Positions 22,904 to 33,365 of a DNA stretch of 64,000 nucleotides are shown piece by piece (the stretch's first letter is position 1; the number at the start of each line of letters is the position of its first letter). Both the position numbers and the translations under genes were made by a program. Source of the stretch: Allodiplogaster sudhausi. Its lineage: Eukaryota; Nematoda; Chromadorea; Rhabditida; Diplogasteridae. The stretch covers positions 414,001 to 478,000 of the forward strand of contig CALZFC010000305.1 of the NCBI GenBank assembly GCA_945643635.1, written 5' to 3'. A model generated the notes under the pieces. The model saw only the letters and a list, made by a program, of their open reading frames with translations, searched no databases and was not told the DNA's origin.

Positions 22904-23552
22904 CGAGCCACTCCCCAGTCCTCACAATTGAGGAGGTAGCGTCTCCGTTACCTGAGGCAGCTCTCCAGTTAGCTCACCAGCACCCCCTTCAGCAGCCGCC
23001 CACATATTATCACACGACTGCCCCCCTATCTTTTCCACTCATGGCGCTTGCACTGCTAACTGAGGACCCACTTTTCTTGATTCAAATTCCTGAAACCATT
23101 AATGGCACTTTCTTGCTGGCACTCCTTGACACCGGAGCGGCCATACCTGTTGCTAGCGCCAGCATGACCCAAATTCTTGGCATCTCAGTACTGGCCCACA
23201 GTGAAATTCCGTCGGCCACAGGCATAGCAGGTACCCCGATTTCAATAATTGGAAAGCTCCCAGTGGAGCTCAGAATCGGCAACACTGCATCCTCTCACGA
23301 AATCTATTTTACTAGAGAGCAGTGTGTCCCCCCACAGAGCCTGACCAGCACAACGTCATCATTGGCAACGACATCCTCCGTCACTTGCCCCCTTGGTCTA
23401 TTGATTATGAGAAACACCAGTTCTACATCGGTGATTCAGTACTACCTATCATTTCTAGAACGCAGGCAGGATTTGACCCATTCTCATTTGACCGACTTGC
23501 TATCCGAGCTAGAAAGACCATTAAAGGAGGGCGATCACCGAAAAGTCATTGA
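22900..23552 (+). pseudogene. Gypsy aspartic protease
   Basis: Contains the retropepsin core Leu-Leu-Asp-Thr-Gly-Ala-Ala near 23125 and, after a frameshift near 23325, the C-terminal part with Ile-Ile-Gly-Asn-Asp-Ile-Leu. The active-site triplet DTG is intact. The protein is interrupted at 23521 by the Kolobok insertion, and the linker toward RT resumes at 28855. The N-terminal 60 residues are Pro/His/Gln-rich and without a zinc knuckle. Confidence 0.8.
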
Positions 23553-23874
23553 CGGTATATGTTACATCTTAGGTATTTTCTAATACACCCGGGTATGCAG
23601 AAGAAGAATATGTACATGAAAAAGCACAAAAAAGTTCCATATTCAAGAATACATGTACTTGAAAGTGCAAATTTTGAATGAATTTGTGATTGGTGTGTCT
23701 AGTACTCGTCGGCCTCGTCGGCAGATTCGCCAGCTTTACGGCCACGGACCAATCGCGGGAAGATTAAATTTACAAATATTTCAAGACCTTTTTGTTGTAT
23801 GCTTTACCACCTTCCATATGTTTATTTTTCCGTATAAAGATGTAATTTGTTTGTGTTGTTGTTTTGACAGTTTC

Positions 23875-24555
23875 ATGGGTGATTGGCTGTTTGATCCGTC
23901 CCGCGAAAGGACGCTTGCAACAAGGGCAGCTGTAGCTGCTGCACAGGAGGAAGCAAAGAAAAGGAGCAGCATTTTTCGTGGAAATGCTCTTCCATCTGAA
24001 GGTTGTAGCTGCGGCGGCTGTGATGTCAGCGAGAAGGGCTACTGCTGCCTCCGATTAGCCGAGACAGCTGTGCTGAGAAATGAAGGCCAGCGCCTGCGAG
24101 ACGGAATGAAGAAGATGGGTTGGCTGGGGGACCAGTGCATCACTGCACAAGAGTGGTTCAAGGCGCTTATTCTCGACGAAAAGGTTTATTATAGACTAAT
24201 TAAATACAATAATTTTATCTGTATCTATTTGTACAAATGTCTTCCCACAGGCTGCTGATGCAGCGGCATCTGTCTATTCGGCCATCAAGGGTGGAGAGCA
24301 ATACGAAACGCATGCGTATAAGCTTTTTTTATTTATACCTCATTGCTAAAGGAAACTATTCTGTAACTCAGCCACCTACGATATGTCGCTTATCGTTTCT
24401 TCATGGCGAAGACGGTCGGGCACGTCGGATCGGGAGTCCGCATTCAGCTCCCTCGTTGCGTGACTCAGAAGATCCGCTCCACCTGGCCATCACCTAGCTA
24501 CAAAGGCTTCGAATGTGGCTCTGGAATTGTCCCTGATGATTCTGATGACGAATAA
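23875..24555 (+). CDS. P2X7 intracellular ('ballast')-like domain protein of the transposon
   Basis: Exons 23871-24183 (ATG at 23875), 24251-24315 and 24372-24555 join in phase to a TAA stop. In order: a basic/Ala-rich helix, a Cys-Ser-Cys-Gly-Gly-Cys cluster (24004-24021), Tyr-Cys-Cys (24040-24048), Cys-Ile-Thr (24136) followed by a Phe-Lys-Ala-Leu-Ile-Leu helix, an Arg-Tyr-Val-Ala-Tyr-Arg stretch, then Ile-Gln-Leu-Pro-Arg-Cys-Val, Ile-Arg-Ser-Thr-Trp-Pro-Ser and Tyr-Lys-Gly-Phe. This order and spacing match the zinc-binding cysteine-rich cytoplasmic domain of vertebrate P2X7 receptors, which also occurs in many invertebrate proteins without a channel. No membrane segment or purine-receptor domain is present. 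It probably binds zinc; its role in the transposon is unknown. An upstream first exon from about 23695 is possible. Confidence 0.7.
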
Positions 24556-24665
24556 GTGATAAAGATAAGCAGATCCGTGGCTCACACCCTTCCATCTAAG
24601 TTGTAAGGACATATTTCCCATATCGTCGAACATGAACATTGAAACATAAAAGATAATGTTGATAG

Positions 24666-26338
24666 ATGGGATGGAGCAATCATACCTGTGTTTGCTGCAA
24701 GAAGCTTCAACCACCCCGATATGTCGTAAAGTTTACTGAGAGCAAGGTTGATACGCTCGATTGGATCATACGCATTTCAGGTGCATTAGCCGTTTTTCAT
24801 ATGTTATCTGCATTGCTGATACGCTGTTATGCTACCAGTATTACTTTTGAGCTAATGAAGAGCAACAGGCAGCATTTGTCAAACAATTCTCGCAGCCTGG
24901 GTTCCATTACCTATGTGCCGATCATTTTGCCAAGGATGATCTGGTTTGGGAGAATGGAAGGTGTTTCCGTTCTAAAAATGGATACCCGATAAGACAGGTT
25001 ACTTTATCTTCGTAATATTACAAAAAATTAAAATCAACAAAACATTATAAGAGGCCTATTCTGAACACTCCCCCTCCCGTCGATGCTTCTCCTGCGCCAC
25101 AAGAAGAGGCCGCCCCTCCACACCCGCCGGGTGTGGGTAGAAGAACCCGCAACAAGGAAGCGTGGCGAGCAGCTCTGGAGAAGGCGTCCACTCATTCGAC
25201 TTCTGGTCCCTCATGTCCTCGCAGCGCCGCGCAGCTCTGCTCACCGGAAGCATCGCCTGTAAGGAAAGTACTTATGACTATTACAGTAGGGTATTCAAGA
25301 TAAACTAACAGCCTATTTATTTATTTTTATCTAATTTTTAAAATATTTTTTTATTTATTTATTATAAATTTTTTTCAGATTAATTTGTTTTCATGGCATG
25401 ATTACTGTAGCCATCGAGATTTCAGATGAAGAAGCGCCGTCCTTCTGATCCGGAGTGGTTTCCCCAAGAAGACAGAAAGAAGGAAAATGGAAGCAAGGAC
25501 GTCAAAAGAGAAAAGAAGACCGAAAAAGAGAAATTGAGAGATGACTCTCGAAGAACAACTGAAGAAAAGAAGAAGGAATCAGCTTATTTTCTTTGCGAAA
25601 AGGAGCAGATTGACTTGTTTCTAAAAGAATGCCCCTTTTGTTCACAAGCTAGTTGCACGGTCAACTACCACTACATTGGTGCTGGTCTAACAGCGGAGGC
25701 GTTGTGCCAAACAGCTGGTTGCAAGTGGCGTAAGAACTTCCGCAGCTCCAGAATGATGTCCACAGCTGATGGTGGCAGTGGAGGATCCCAACTCCCACAG
25801 CTAAATCTAGACCTAGTCTCCTCAGCTACGTCAACAGGAATGGGATTCAAGGAAAGTTGAATAGGCAAGAGCAGTAGAAAAAATATTACGGCCAGATACA
25901 TTCAATAGCTGCAAGGCTACTTCACTGCTCTGGACTGCGCATTCATCTCGCAATCGACCTTCTATCGTTTGAAACGGCGTTATGCTCATGTAGCTGTGAA
26001 GCAAGTCTACACTGAACGCAACGAAGAAGTCTATGACATCATCAAGGAGAAGCTGCGACAGGTTTGTTATTCATTCTATTCGATAATACAAATTAACCAA
26101 GGATGGATGAATTAGGGATCGGCTATTCACCTTGCTGGCGATATGCAATTCGATAGCCGCGGATACTCCGCAAAGATTGGTCGCTACTTCATGCTTGAGC
26201 ATAGCACTGGCTTTCTTCTAGAATATGTAATAATACACTCCTCGGAAACAGAAGGTCCGTAACGAATTCATATTTTCAGGTAAAGAAAAAGAAGCGATGA
26301 TGGAAAAGGAAGTCTGATTGCAAGAGATCATGGGCGAG

Positions 26339-26392
<54 letters not shown>

Positions 26393-27838
26393 AGGCGCAT
26401 ATATTAGAGAAATACAGAAAATGTTTTTTTATTAATCTATTTCAGAATCATTTTTTCATCATTATTAGGTGTGAGTGGAAGAATGGAGCAGCGTGGCTGT
26501 AAGATCGGACTTGATAAGGTCCAAACGAAGCTAGAATCTGAAGCTCACAATCCCATTTCTACATTCACTACGGATCGGAGCAAGAGTATTGCAACCCTGT
26601 TGAGAAATCAATTCCCGCTGATAATCCACAAATTTGACGCATGGCATTTTCTAAGGAATATTCAGCTTGCCTTATTGGAGGTTAAATAAAGCTAAAACCT
26701 AAGATCTAGTTTACAATATTACATTTTTAGGCTGGAAAGTTGAAGAAAATGCGGGTTGCTCGTGATTGGATAAGATCTCTGTATAATCACGCGTACTTCG
26801 CGATCTACAATAGCGGGGGAGACGGAGAACTAGCGGAAGAACTGTTCAGATCTTTGCGCTATCACCTCAAAGGAGTACACGAATGGCAGAATGTAGAAGA
26901 CAACTTTTAACTTCTCTAAGAATTTGACAAAAATAATTTCAGGACAAAGAATTCTCAAAGCACAAGGCATGCAGACATGGGCCACGGGATCCGAATGAAG
27001 AACCCCTCTATTTGCGACCAGATGACGCACTTACTCGCTTTGCATACAACAAGCTGTGCAATATAATGCTTACGGAGAGCCGTCTTCGAGACATTCAGCA
27101 GGTTATCCATAGCATATACTGTTTCTATCAATAACAATACAGAAAAAATTGGATAAATACTTAGGTTTCTCCTTATTCGTCAACATCACGAGTTGAGTCT
27201 GCGAATTCCCTGGCTACAAAGTACGCTCCCAAGGAAGCATACTTCAGCAGGGACAGTCACGAGGTTCACAGCTATTTGGCTATTAGCTATCATTTCTTCT
27301 ACCTTATATAAAGCGAATCCGATTGTGAGAATGTGCCCAGATGGAACAGACTATAAATAAAAAGTAGGTGTCCTCTATGATGACTTGCATCCACTGGAAT
27401 CACTTGCGCATGAAGGAGCTAAATGGAGAGCGGCCACAGATAGGAATGAAGTCCTACTTCAACAAGACTTCAAAGAAGAAATGCTCAAGGAAGGTAAAAA
27501 TATAACCCATTTCATGCAATACTTAGTGATTGAATTTAATTCAGATCTACGCGAAAGTCGATTTGGACTTTCGCAGTGAGATAGTGCAGCGAACGCGCCT
27601 TGTGCGACTGAGCAGCAAAAGCCAAAGAAGGGAGGACGAACAAGAACAAGACAGCGGACAGCAAGAACAGCCACAGTACCCCAGGCACCAAGGAGATGCC
27701 AACCTGGATGAGGAAGAAGAGGGCTCCGACGATGATGCCGATCCCATCGATGACGACCTGCTACTTCGAGGGGCGGCCGCATTCGATGCCGTTGAAAACG
27801 GCGAATTCTCCGAGTCCGAATGTTCAGAACAGTTATAG
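24666..27838 (+). CDS. Kolobok transposase (THAP + DDE)
   Basis: Exons: 24666-24780, 24873-24997, 25052-25258, 25426-25855, about 25909-26061, 26116-26254, 26469-26680, 26731-26892, 26943-27101, about 27165-27310, about 27367-27493 and 27546-27838. Exons 1-2 form a THAP-like zinc finger (Cys-x-x-Cys near 24690, Cys-x-x-His at about 24918). Exon 4 is Lys/Glu-rich with a second cysteine cluster (Cys-Pro-Phe-Cys). The catalytic domain has Phe-Asp-Ser-Arg-Gly-Tyr-Ser (Asp at 26152), Thr-Thr-Asp-Arg (Asp at 26573), Phe-Asp-Ala-Trp-His and Arg-Val-Glu-Ser (Glu at 27195). The tail is acidic. The 25855/25909 junction does not close in phase and a TAG lies there. A TAA near 27310 precedes the second-last exon. 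The copy may therefore be recently disabled, or those joins are misread. An intron holds a (GA)n tract. Confidence 0.75.
26335..26390. repeat. (GA)n microsatellite in a transposase intron
   Basis: Nearly pure (GA)n tract inside the intron between transposase exons 26116-26254 and 26469-26680. Confidence 0.9.
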
Positions 27839-28850
27839 AAACTTCTTTCAATACAACAAATACCTAAAGATTAATCAAAAGTATTCACCATGTTTCAGAT
27901 TTTAACCTTCAAGATGACTTTCATTCAGAATAATAGAATTTCTATAAAATATATTGCTTATTTATTATAGCAGAGATTAATTAGATTTATATTATTTAAG
28001 AGTAAAATCATAGCATACTTTTTAATTTAGCAAATATATTTTGTTCCATGAAACATCATTAGCTCACATAATTAAAAGTTAATTACATCGCTTATTTATC
28101 AGACGGTTTACTATTTATTTCATTCTAGTACAGAGGTTCGCTACGTCAATTTGTTTTTGTTGAGTTGGAAATGTGTTCGCATTCAGTTGCAATCACTTGC
28201 ATAAAAAGCTTGAAATGTGAGTACTAACTAAAATGATATCTAATATGGTATACTGATGGTGGTATATAAGTACTTTCGTGACGGAAGGTAATAAGTACTA
28301 TGCAGAAATAAAAAAACAAGGAGTAATAATCAAGGTGCTAACTAAATTATACTTCTGGTGCGAACCTGGATGAGGTGCGAGGCGCGACCAAACCATCGGC
28401 GGAAGGTGTGCGCCTCGTTATGGCACTTTCTGAGCGAGAGACGACTCTTCTAGGCTTCTTCTACAATTGCATATTACGAAATCGAATATTCATTAATTCA
28501 GTCTTCGAATCGTAGAAACGTCATGTCTCAAATCTAATGACAAATCTAATTTCACAATAACCAAGGCATCGCTAGAAATTTAGAATAAGGAAGCCAAATG
28601 CAATACTTTTAACAATGTTTTTTTGAATAATCAACGAAGAACTAAAAGAAACTCGCACAAAATAACTTCAAAATAGTAAAAGAGCAATGACACATCGCTT
28701 TAGAAAAAAACACGCATTTCGAAACATGCGAAACAAGCGTCACCTGTGCATCCTCAGCTACCGTATATTTTCAATCCCTACTATGGTCTTCCCTTTGAGA
28801 TGATCACACGTTTGAACGTAGAATACAGTATTTTCGGTGATCGCCCTTCT
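27839..28850. other. 3' noncoding part of the Kolobok element
   Basis: About 1 kb of AT-rich sequence between the transposase stop and the right inverted repeat. No open frame of note. A GC-richer patch at 28365-28440 has no recognised function. Confidence 0.6.
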
Positions 28851-28854
28851 TTAA

Positions 28855-30111
28855 ATGTTAGCCAAATTCAGAGACGATTGTTGAATGCTATTCACAACCG
28901 CTGGTCGCCTCCTTAATCGCGACAGAACTTTCAGTTCTTGAGACCAATCATAACGTGTTTGTCTCCCCAGCGGTATTCAATAATGAGCAGGGTCGAGTTA
29001 TTGTCAGCAATCCTACTCCCCTGCCAGTGTATATTTATAAGGGACAGTCAATCACGTTTGGTTCGGCTGTATCGCGACAGGGCCCCGATGAACTCTCAGA
29101 AATGGCACACTTGGGAACCATATTTCCCACCTAACTCTCCACCTCCAGCCTCATACACCGCAGGCTGGCTGTGCACACCAGAGACCGGATTTTGAAATCG
29201 ATCTCAGTACCTCCGACCTAAACGATGACCAAAAAGATCAGCTAAAGGCTTTGTTTCGAGAGTTCAGTGATAGAATTTCAACTGATTCGGCGGATCTCGG
29301 CTCCTATCAGGACACGCTGGTACACATCACCACAACTACCGAAATTCCGAATAGCAGACCTCGAATACCGAAGGTGCCCGTTAAATATCAAGCAGAGCTA
29401 GATAAACATATACAGACTCTCCTAGACAGTGGCAGAATTCGAGAAAGCGACACTCCATGGGTCCATAACCTCGTTTTGGTCAGAAAGCGCGACGGGTCTC
29501 TTTGAGTATGCATAGATTTTCGAAGTTTGATTGAAATTACTGCACCCGATTATTTCCCTCTTCCTCGCATAGAAACCATTCTAGAGCAGGTATCTAATAA
29601 CCGTTACTATACCACGCTAGATTTATCAACTTCTAATGGACCCTGAAAGCCAAATCAAATGTGGATTTCTAACCCCAAAAGGAATCTATGAATGTATATT
29701 TATATGCCATTTGGTCTCAAAAACGCTGGCGCCTATTTTTCTCGCGCCATGGCTAGAATACTCTCCGGTATGCAGGATAATTGTTTGGCTTACTTAGATG
29801 ATATAGTAATATTCAATAAAGACTTCGATTCCCATGTCAGTACACTTCGAGAAGTCTTTGAGCGGTTCCGTTACTACAATATTAAAGCATCGGGAAAGAA
29901 ACTCACTGAAATAGCTCGATCTCAAATCACATTTCTAGGTCATGAAGTAGCCTCCACATCATATTCACCCGCCTCAAGAAACATAAAAGCCATCCAAGAT
30001 TTCCCGAGACCTAAGAATGTTAAACAGGTGAAAGGTTTTATAGGAATGGCTAATTTCTTTAGGAAATTGTTCGTAATTTTGCCGAAATTGCCAGCCCGCT
30101 TTATGATCTAA
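28855..30111 (+). pseudogene. Gypsy reverse transcriptase
   Basis: Resumes the Gypsy frame after the Kolobok insertion. Recognisable are the linker, an N-terminal RT block (Lys-Val-Pro-Val-Lys-Tyr-Gln), Leu-Val-Arg-Lys-Arg-Asp-Gly, Cys-Ile-Asp-Phe-Arg-Ser-Leu, Met-Pro-Phe-Gly-Leu-Lys-Asn and the catalytic Tyr-Leu-Asp-Asp at about 29791. Damage: stop codons near 28858 and 29132 in the linker, a TGA at 29503-29505 in the palm region, loss of roughly ten residues after Leu-Asp-Leu-Ser near 29630 with frameshifts to 29700, and a frameshift near 30085 into RNase H. This RT cannot be translated whole. Confidence 0.9.
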
Positions 30112-31949
30112 TGAAAGGCAAAACGCAATTTGCATGGAAAGAGCAACAAGAGGACTCTTTCAATAAAATAAAATTTATTCTATGCAGCAAACCTTGCTTA
30201 ACTTTTCCCAGAGATGACGAGTTTGTGTTACAAACAGATGGTAGTTTAATAGCAATTGGAGCCGCTCTTCTTCAAGCAGTCACACCAGGCTCCAAAGATC
30301 TCGCCGCTATCGGTTACTTTAGCAAAACACTATCCGATTCGCAGACTAAATGGCCTGCCACCCATGTAGAAATATTCGCTATAGTTTCTGCCCTAAGATT
30401 TTTCAAAGCCACCATTTATGGTAACCTCACGCGCGTCCAGTCGGATCATAAACCTCTCTCTTTAATTTTAAATCATGGCAAACATCATGACAACTTAACG
30501 CGCTGGATCATTGAACTACAAAGTTACGATATTAAATTAGAGTATATAAAAGGAATCAATAACCCAGTAGCCGATTGTTTATCTAGAGTCCAGCTACCAT
30601 CTTCGGAATCCGCGGCCCAGCAGGATACAGAGGACATAATAGAATTCCCGGTGTGTTTGAAAATAACACCCAAACCCTGTGGCAGCCGCCACTGTCAAAT
30701 TCAAAACACTTTTAAACGCATCAGACAGCATGACATGTTGGAAGAACAACTTGCTGATCCAATTTGCAAGCAAGTCATCGAACTGCTCTTGGATGAGAAC
30801 ATATCACCTGACGAACGGCAGAACGCTAAAGATGATGCAGTTCTTTCTCTCGCAGAGAGGTGTGAAATCAAGAAGAATGGCTGCCTATATATGGTCAGGA
30901 ACTCGGCTGGTTCCTCATATAATAAGAACCCCTTAATAGTAGTTCCTAGAAAATTACGATCTCTTATTTTCAATGCATTTCACGAAAATCATGTAACAGG
31001 AGGACACTTTAATTGGAGAAAGACTGCAGCCAAAATAATGAGAAGATATTTCTGGCCCAACATTAGGCACGAAATCTTTCTTAGATGCAGGTCATGCGAT
31101 ATATGTCAACGCAAGCGAGCCAATGAATATAATAGAGAACGACTCTCAACTATTCAGACTCAAGCCGTATTTGACCGCGTTCATGCGGACCTCACAGGAC
31201 CTATTCACACTTCAGAAAATGGTAATAAATACGTACTCGCTCTAGTCGATCATTTCTCTAAATTTCTAGTCACCAGCGCTTTGCCGGATTGTACAACACT
31301 ATCGATTTCTAAGTCAATAATGAACGATTTCGTACTGAAACATGGAACCATGACGACTTTAGTGACTGATAACGCATCTTATTGGCACGGCGGTGTCTTT
31401 GAAGAATTAGGTAAGATGATGCACATCAATCAATACTACGCCACTCCCTATCACAAGGAAGGCAATGGCCTGTGTGAGCGAATGTTCGCCACGATCCATC
31501 CAATGTTGAGGGCATATACTAGTCAAAACCAATTAGATTGGGATCAATATCTAGCAGGAATCACTTTTGCATACAACACCACTGTGCATGACAGCACTGG
31601 AGAAACTCCCTTTTTTCTGATACATATTAGAGACCCGGTAATGAACATAGATTTATTATTTAAATATCATGATGAAAGACATATCCCTAGCGACGAAGAC
31701 GTGTCCATTTATAAAGCATCTATGATCTCAGCGCTCCATTCCTCATGGAATATTGCTTACAAGCACAATCTAACGCGCAGTGCCAAATTCAAAGAGCAAG
31801 CCGATAAAACGCATTTAAAGCCATTAAGCATTACCGTGGGAGACCGAGTGTACCTGAAAGACATGGCGCCGAAGGTGGGTTTATCAAAGAAACTCACCTT
31901 CCCATGGCTCGGTCAATATCGAGTAATTGAAGTTAGTAACTATTGTTAG
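30111..31949 (+). CDS. Gypsy RNase H and integrase
   Basis: A 612-residue open frame, the best-preserved part of the element. RNase H begins near Leu-Gln-Thr-Asp-Gly-Ser (30225) with the later Ser-Asp-His-Lys-Pro-Leu. Integrase has the zinc-binding His-x-x-x-His...Cys-x-x-Cys (about 30975-31115), then Ala-Asp-Leu-Thr-Gly-Pro, Val-Thr-Asp-Asn-Ala-Ser and a Glu in Lys-Glu-Gly-Asn-Gly, the three catalytic acids. The ATG at 30111 is probably not a real start: upstream codons in the same frame continue the RT-RNase H connection, cut off by the frameshift near 30085. Confidence 0.9.
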   Translation: MKGKTQFAWKEQQEDSFNKIKFILCSKPCLTFPRDDEFVLQTDGSLIAIGAALLQAVTPGSKDLAAIGYFSKTLSDSQTKWPATHVEIFAIVSALRFFKATIYGNLTRVQSDHKPLSLILNHGKHHDNLTRWIIELQSYDIKLEYIKGINNPVADCLSRVQLPSSESAAQQDTEDIIEFPVCLKITPKPCGSRHCQIQNTFKRIRQHDMLEEQLADPICKQVIELLLDENISPDERQNAKDDAVLSLAERCEIKKNGCLYMVRNSAGSSYNKNPLIVVPRKLRSLIFNAFHENHVTGGHFNWRKTAAKIMRRYFWPNIRHEIFLRCRSCDICQRKRANEYNRERLSTIQTQAVFDRVHADLTGPIHTSENGNKYVLALVDHFSKFLVTSALPDCTTLSISKSIMNDFVLKHGTMTTLVTDNASYWHGGVFEELGKMMHINQYYATPYHKEGNGLCERMFATIHPMLRAYTSQNQLDWDQYLAGITFAYNTTVHDSTGETPFFLIHIRDPVMNIDLLFKYHDERHIPSDEDVSIYKASMISALHSSWNIAYKHNLTRSAKFKEQADKTHLKPLSITVGDRVYLKDMAPKVGLSKKLTFPWLGQYRVIEVSNYC

Positions 31950-32190
31950 CATCCATGCCCCACAATCCGGAGCCAAGAAGGTGCACATGAATCAAGTAAA
32001 GAAGTGTTTCATACCAACAGGGCCAGCTCTTACTGACCCGTGGTTACCACTGGAGGATGAAGAGCATATCCAGCAAAACCCAACCTTGGGATATCAATAC
32101 CATGTAGGACCTAAGCCCGACGAATCACCGTCGACAGAAGCCTCCCACCCCTATAATTTACGCAACAGGAAACGACGGGAATCCCTTTAG
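31927..32190 (+). pseudogene. Gypsy integrase C-terminal tail
   Basis: Continues the integrase after a frameshift near 31930. Contains a Val-His-Met-Asn-Gln-Val-Lys-Lys stretch and ends in the basic Pro-Tyr-Asn-Leu-Arg-Asn-Arg-Lys motif typical of Gypsy polyprotein C-termini. Stop at 32188-32190. Confidence 0.75.
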
Positions 32191-32401
32191 AAATACACGC
32201 GATCTACTCTTGTTTTGTTTCATCAATATCCGTTTCATTCCCATTACTCATTTGCGTTTCTTTTTTTTTCCTTTTTTCAGATCGTTCGTTCAACTTGCAA
32301 CGTTCCGCCATGAATATTGTTCGCTGAATAATATTAGTCGCATTCATAATTAAATAATCTAGTGGACAGAATAGCGCTACCAATATTTCTTGCAGACCAC
32401 G

Positions 32402-32755
32402 ATGAGCGAAGAGCCTCCGCGCGGCGGGTCGCCAGATCAAACCCAGGACCTTCATCAACACTCCAGCAATCGTACCCAGGTCTTCATCGTTCAACCCTCT
32501 GAGAGCCAAACGCAGCCTGAGCGCTTTCCTCCGCCCCCTCCGTATGATCATACGAACACGGTCCAGCCGGTGGGGCGCAGAACTGTAACCGTTCCCGAAT
32601 CCGTCCTGACCGATCTCTGTAGCACGACCCACAAGCAGATCGACTACATCTGGAACCTCGAGGAAGAAATCGGAAGACTTAACCGCCGAATTGGAGTTCT
32701 GGAGGACCAGATTTATCACCTGAGGCGTCAACTTGGGTTCGAACTGCATGAATAG
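32402..32755 (+). CDS. Small coiled-coil protein with a PPPPPY motif
   Basis: 117 residues from the ATG at 32402. The N-terminal half is disordered (Pro/Gln/Ser/Thr-rich) and contains Pro-Pro-Pro-Pro-Pro-Tyr, a form of the PPxY motif bound by WW domains and used as a 'late' budding signal by retroviral Gag proteins. The C-terminal half is a clear coiled coil (Glu-Glu-Glu-Ile-Gly-Arg-Leu-Asn-Arg-Arg). It lies 0.2 kb downstream of the Gypsy pol end on the same strand and may be an accessory ORF of that element or of the helicase-bearing unit downstream. Function unknown; the frame is intact. Confidence 0.5.
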   Translation: MSEEPPRGGSPDQTQDLHQHSSNRTQVFIVQPSESQTQPERFPPPPPYDHTNTVQPVGRRTVTVPESVLTDLCSTTHKQIDYIWNLEEEIGRLNRRIGVLEDQIYHLRRQLGFELHE

Positions 32756-33118
32756 AATCGTTGTGCCTATCACCGCAAACAAGTTGTTTTGTTGAATCTT
32801 GTGAATAAAGAAAGTTAATATTCCGCCAATCCACTCTGAAGGAACGGTCTTTCTACATTCAATACCTTCCCCTGTAATCCCATGGTTTCCTCCAAATATT
32901 TATTTAAGCTAGCGGACAAACCCGAAGGATGCTGAAGAAGAAGCGTGCCCCGCCAAGGCTCAAGAGGACTGATCCCACACCACCGCTGGACGGTCCCCTG
33001 CCTGTCAATTCTTCCTCCTCCTCGTTAGTACCCTTTTATATAGGTGTCACCATCACAAAATTAATAGTAATAACAATATTAAAAGTAAGTTCCATCACTA
33101 CATTATAGCCCGTCACAA
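32756..33118. other. Spacer between the retroelement region and helicase pseudogene
   Basis: No frame or RNA gene recognised. If the Gypsy element still has a 3' LTR it should lie in or near this stretch, but I found no matching sequence upstream of 21893. Confidence 0.4.
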
Positions 33119-33306
33119 TTCAGTCATTTTCAGTTCAATTACTACCCCTCGAGACAGTTGTCTCCGTCAACCTTCTTCTCTCACTTCACAGTCAGTGCAC
33201 TTTCCAAATCATTACGTTTTGGTCTGTCAAAATTCACTCATTTTAAGGTCAACCCCTACTCCTCGAGACAGTTGTCTCCGTCAAACTTCTTCTCTCACCT
33301 CACATG
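33119..33306 (+). repeat. Pair of 114-base-spaced direct repeats with a dyad
   Basis: Copies at about 33119-33192 and 33233-33306 share CTCGAGACAGTTGTCTCCGT and CTTCTTCTCTCAC. Each contains GAGACA-GT-TGTCTC, a dyad of two six-base arms. They stand just upstream of the helicase frame and could be promoter or LTR-like sequence. Confidence 0.7.
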
Positions 33307-33365
33307 CGCAACTCGAGAACATCGGAGCCTTCCCCTCTCAGCCTTTGCCAGACTCAGCCAAGGCC

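Larger units (their letters stand above)
23525..28850 (+). mobile_element. Kolobok-type DNA transposon inserted in the Gypsy element
   Basis: Imperfect terminal inverted repeats of about 20 bases: left AGGAGGGCGATCACCGAAAA, right the complement of AGAAGGGCGATCACCGAAAA. TTAA flanks both ends (23521-23524 and 28851-28854). Removing 5326 bases plus one TTAA brings the Gypsy protease and RT-linker frames back together. TTAA target sites, a THAP zinc finger and a DDE transposase are together characteristic of the Kolobok superfamily. It carries two gene units on the + strand: a P2X7-like cysteine-rich protein (23875-24555) and the transposase (24666-27838). Most exons are open, so it is younger than its Gypsy host. 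Confidence 0.85.
21896..32190 (+). mobile_element. Ty3/Gypsy retrotransposon, broken and interrupted
   Basis: Order on the + strand: env-like frame, aspartic protease, (Kolobok insertion), reverse transcriptase, RNase H, integrase, basic C-terminal tail. The protease-RT-RNase H-integrase order with an HHCC/DDE integrase is diagnostic of Ty3/Gypsy. The coding part is disabled by frameshifts (near 23325, 29630-29700, 30085, 31930) and stop codons (near 28858, 29132 and 29503), plus a small deletion in RT. No gag with a CCHC zinc knuckle and no long terminal repeats were recognised, so the outer limits given are those of the coding region only. Confidence 0.85.
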
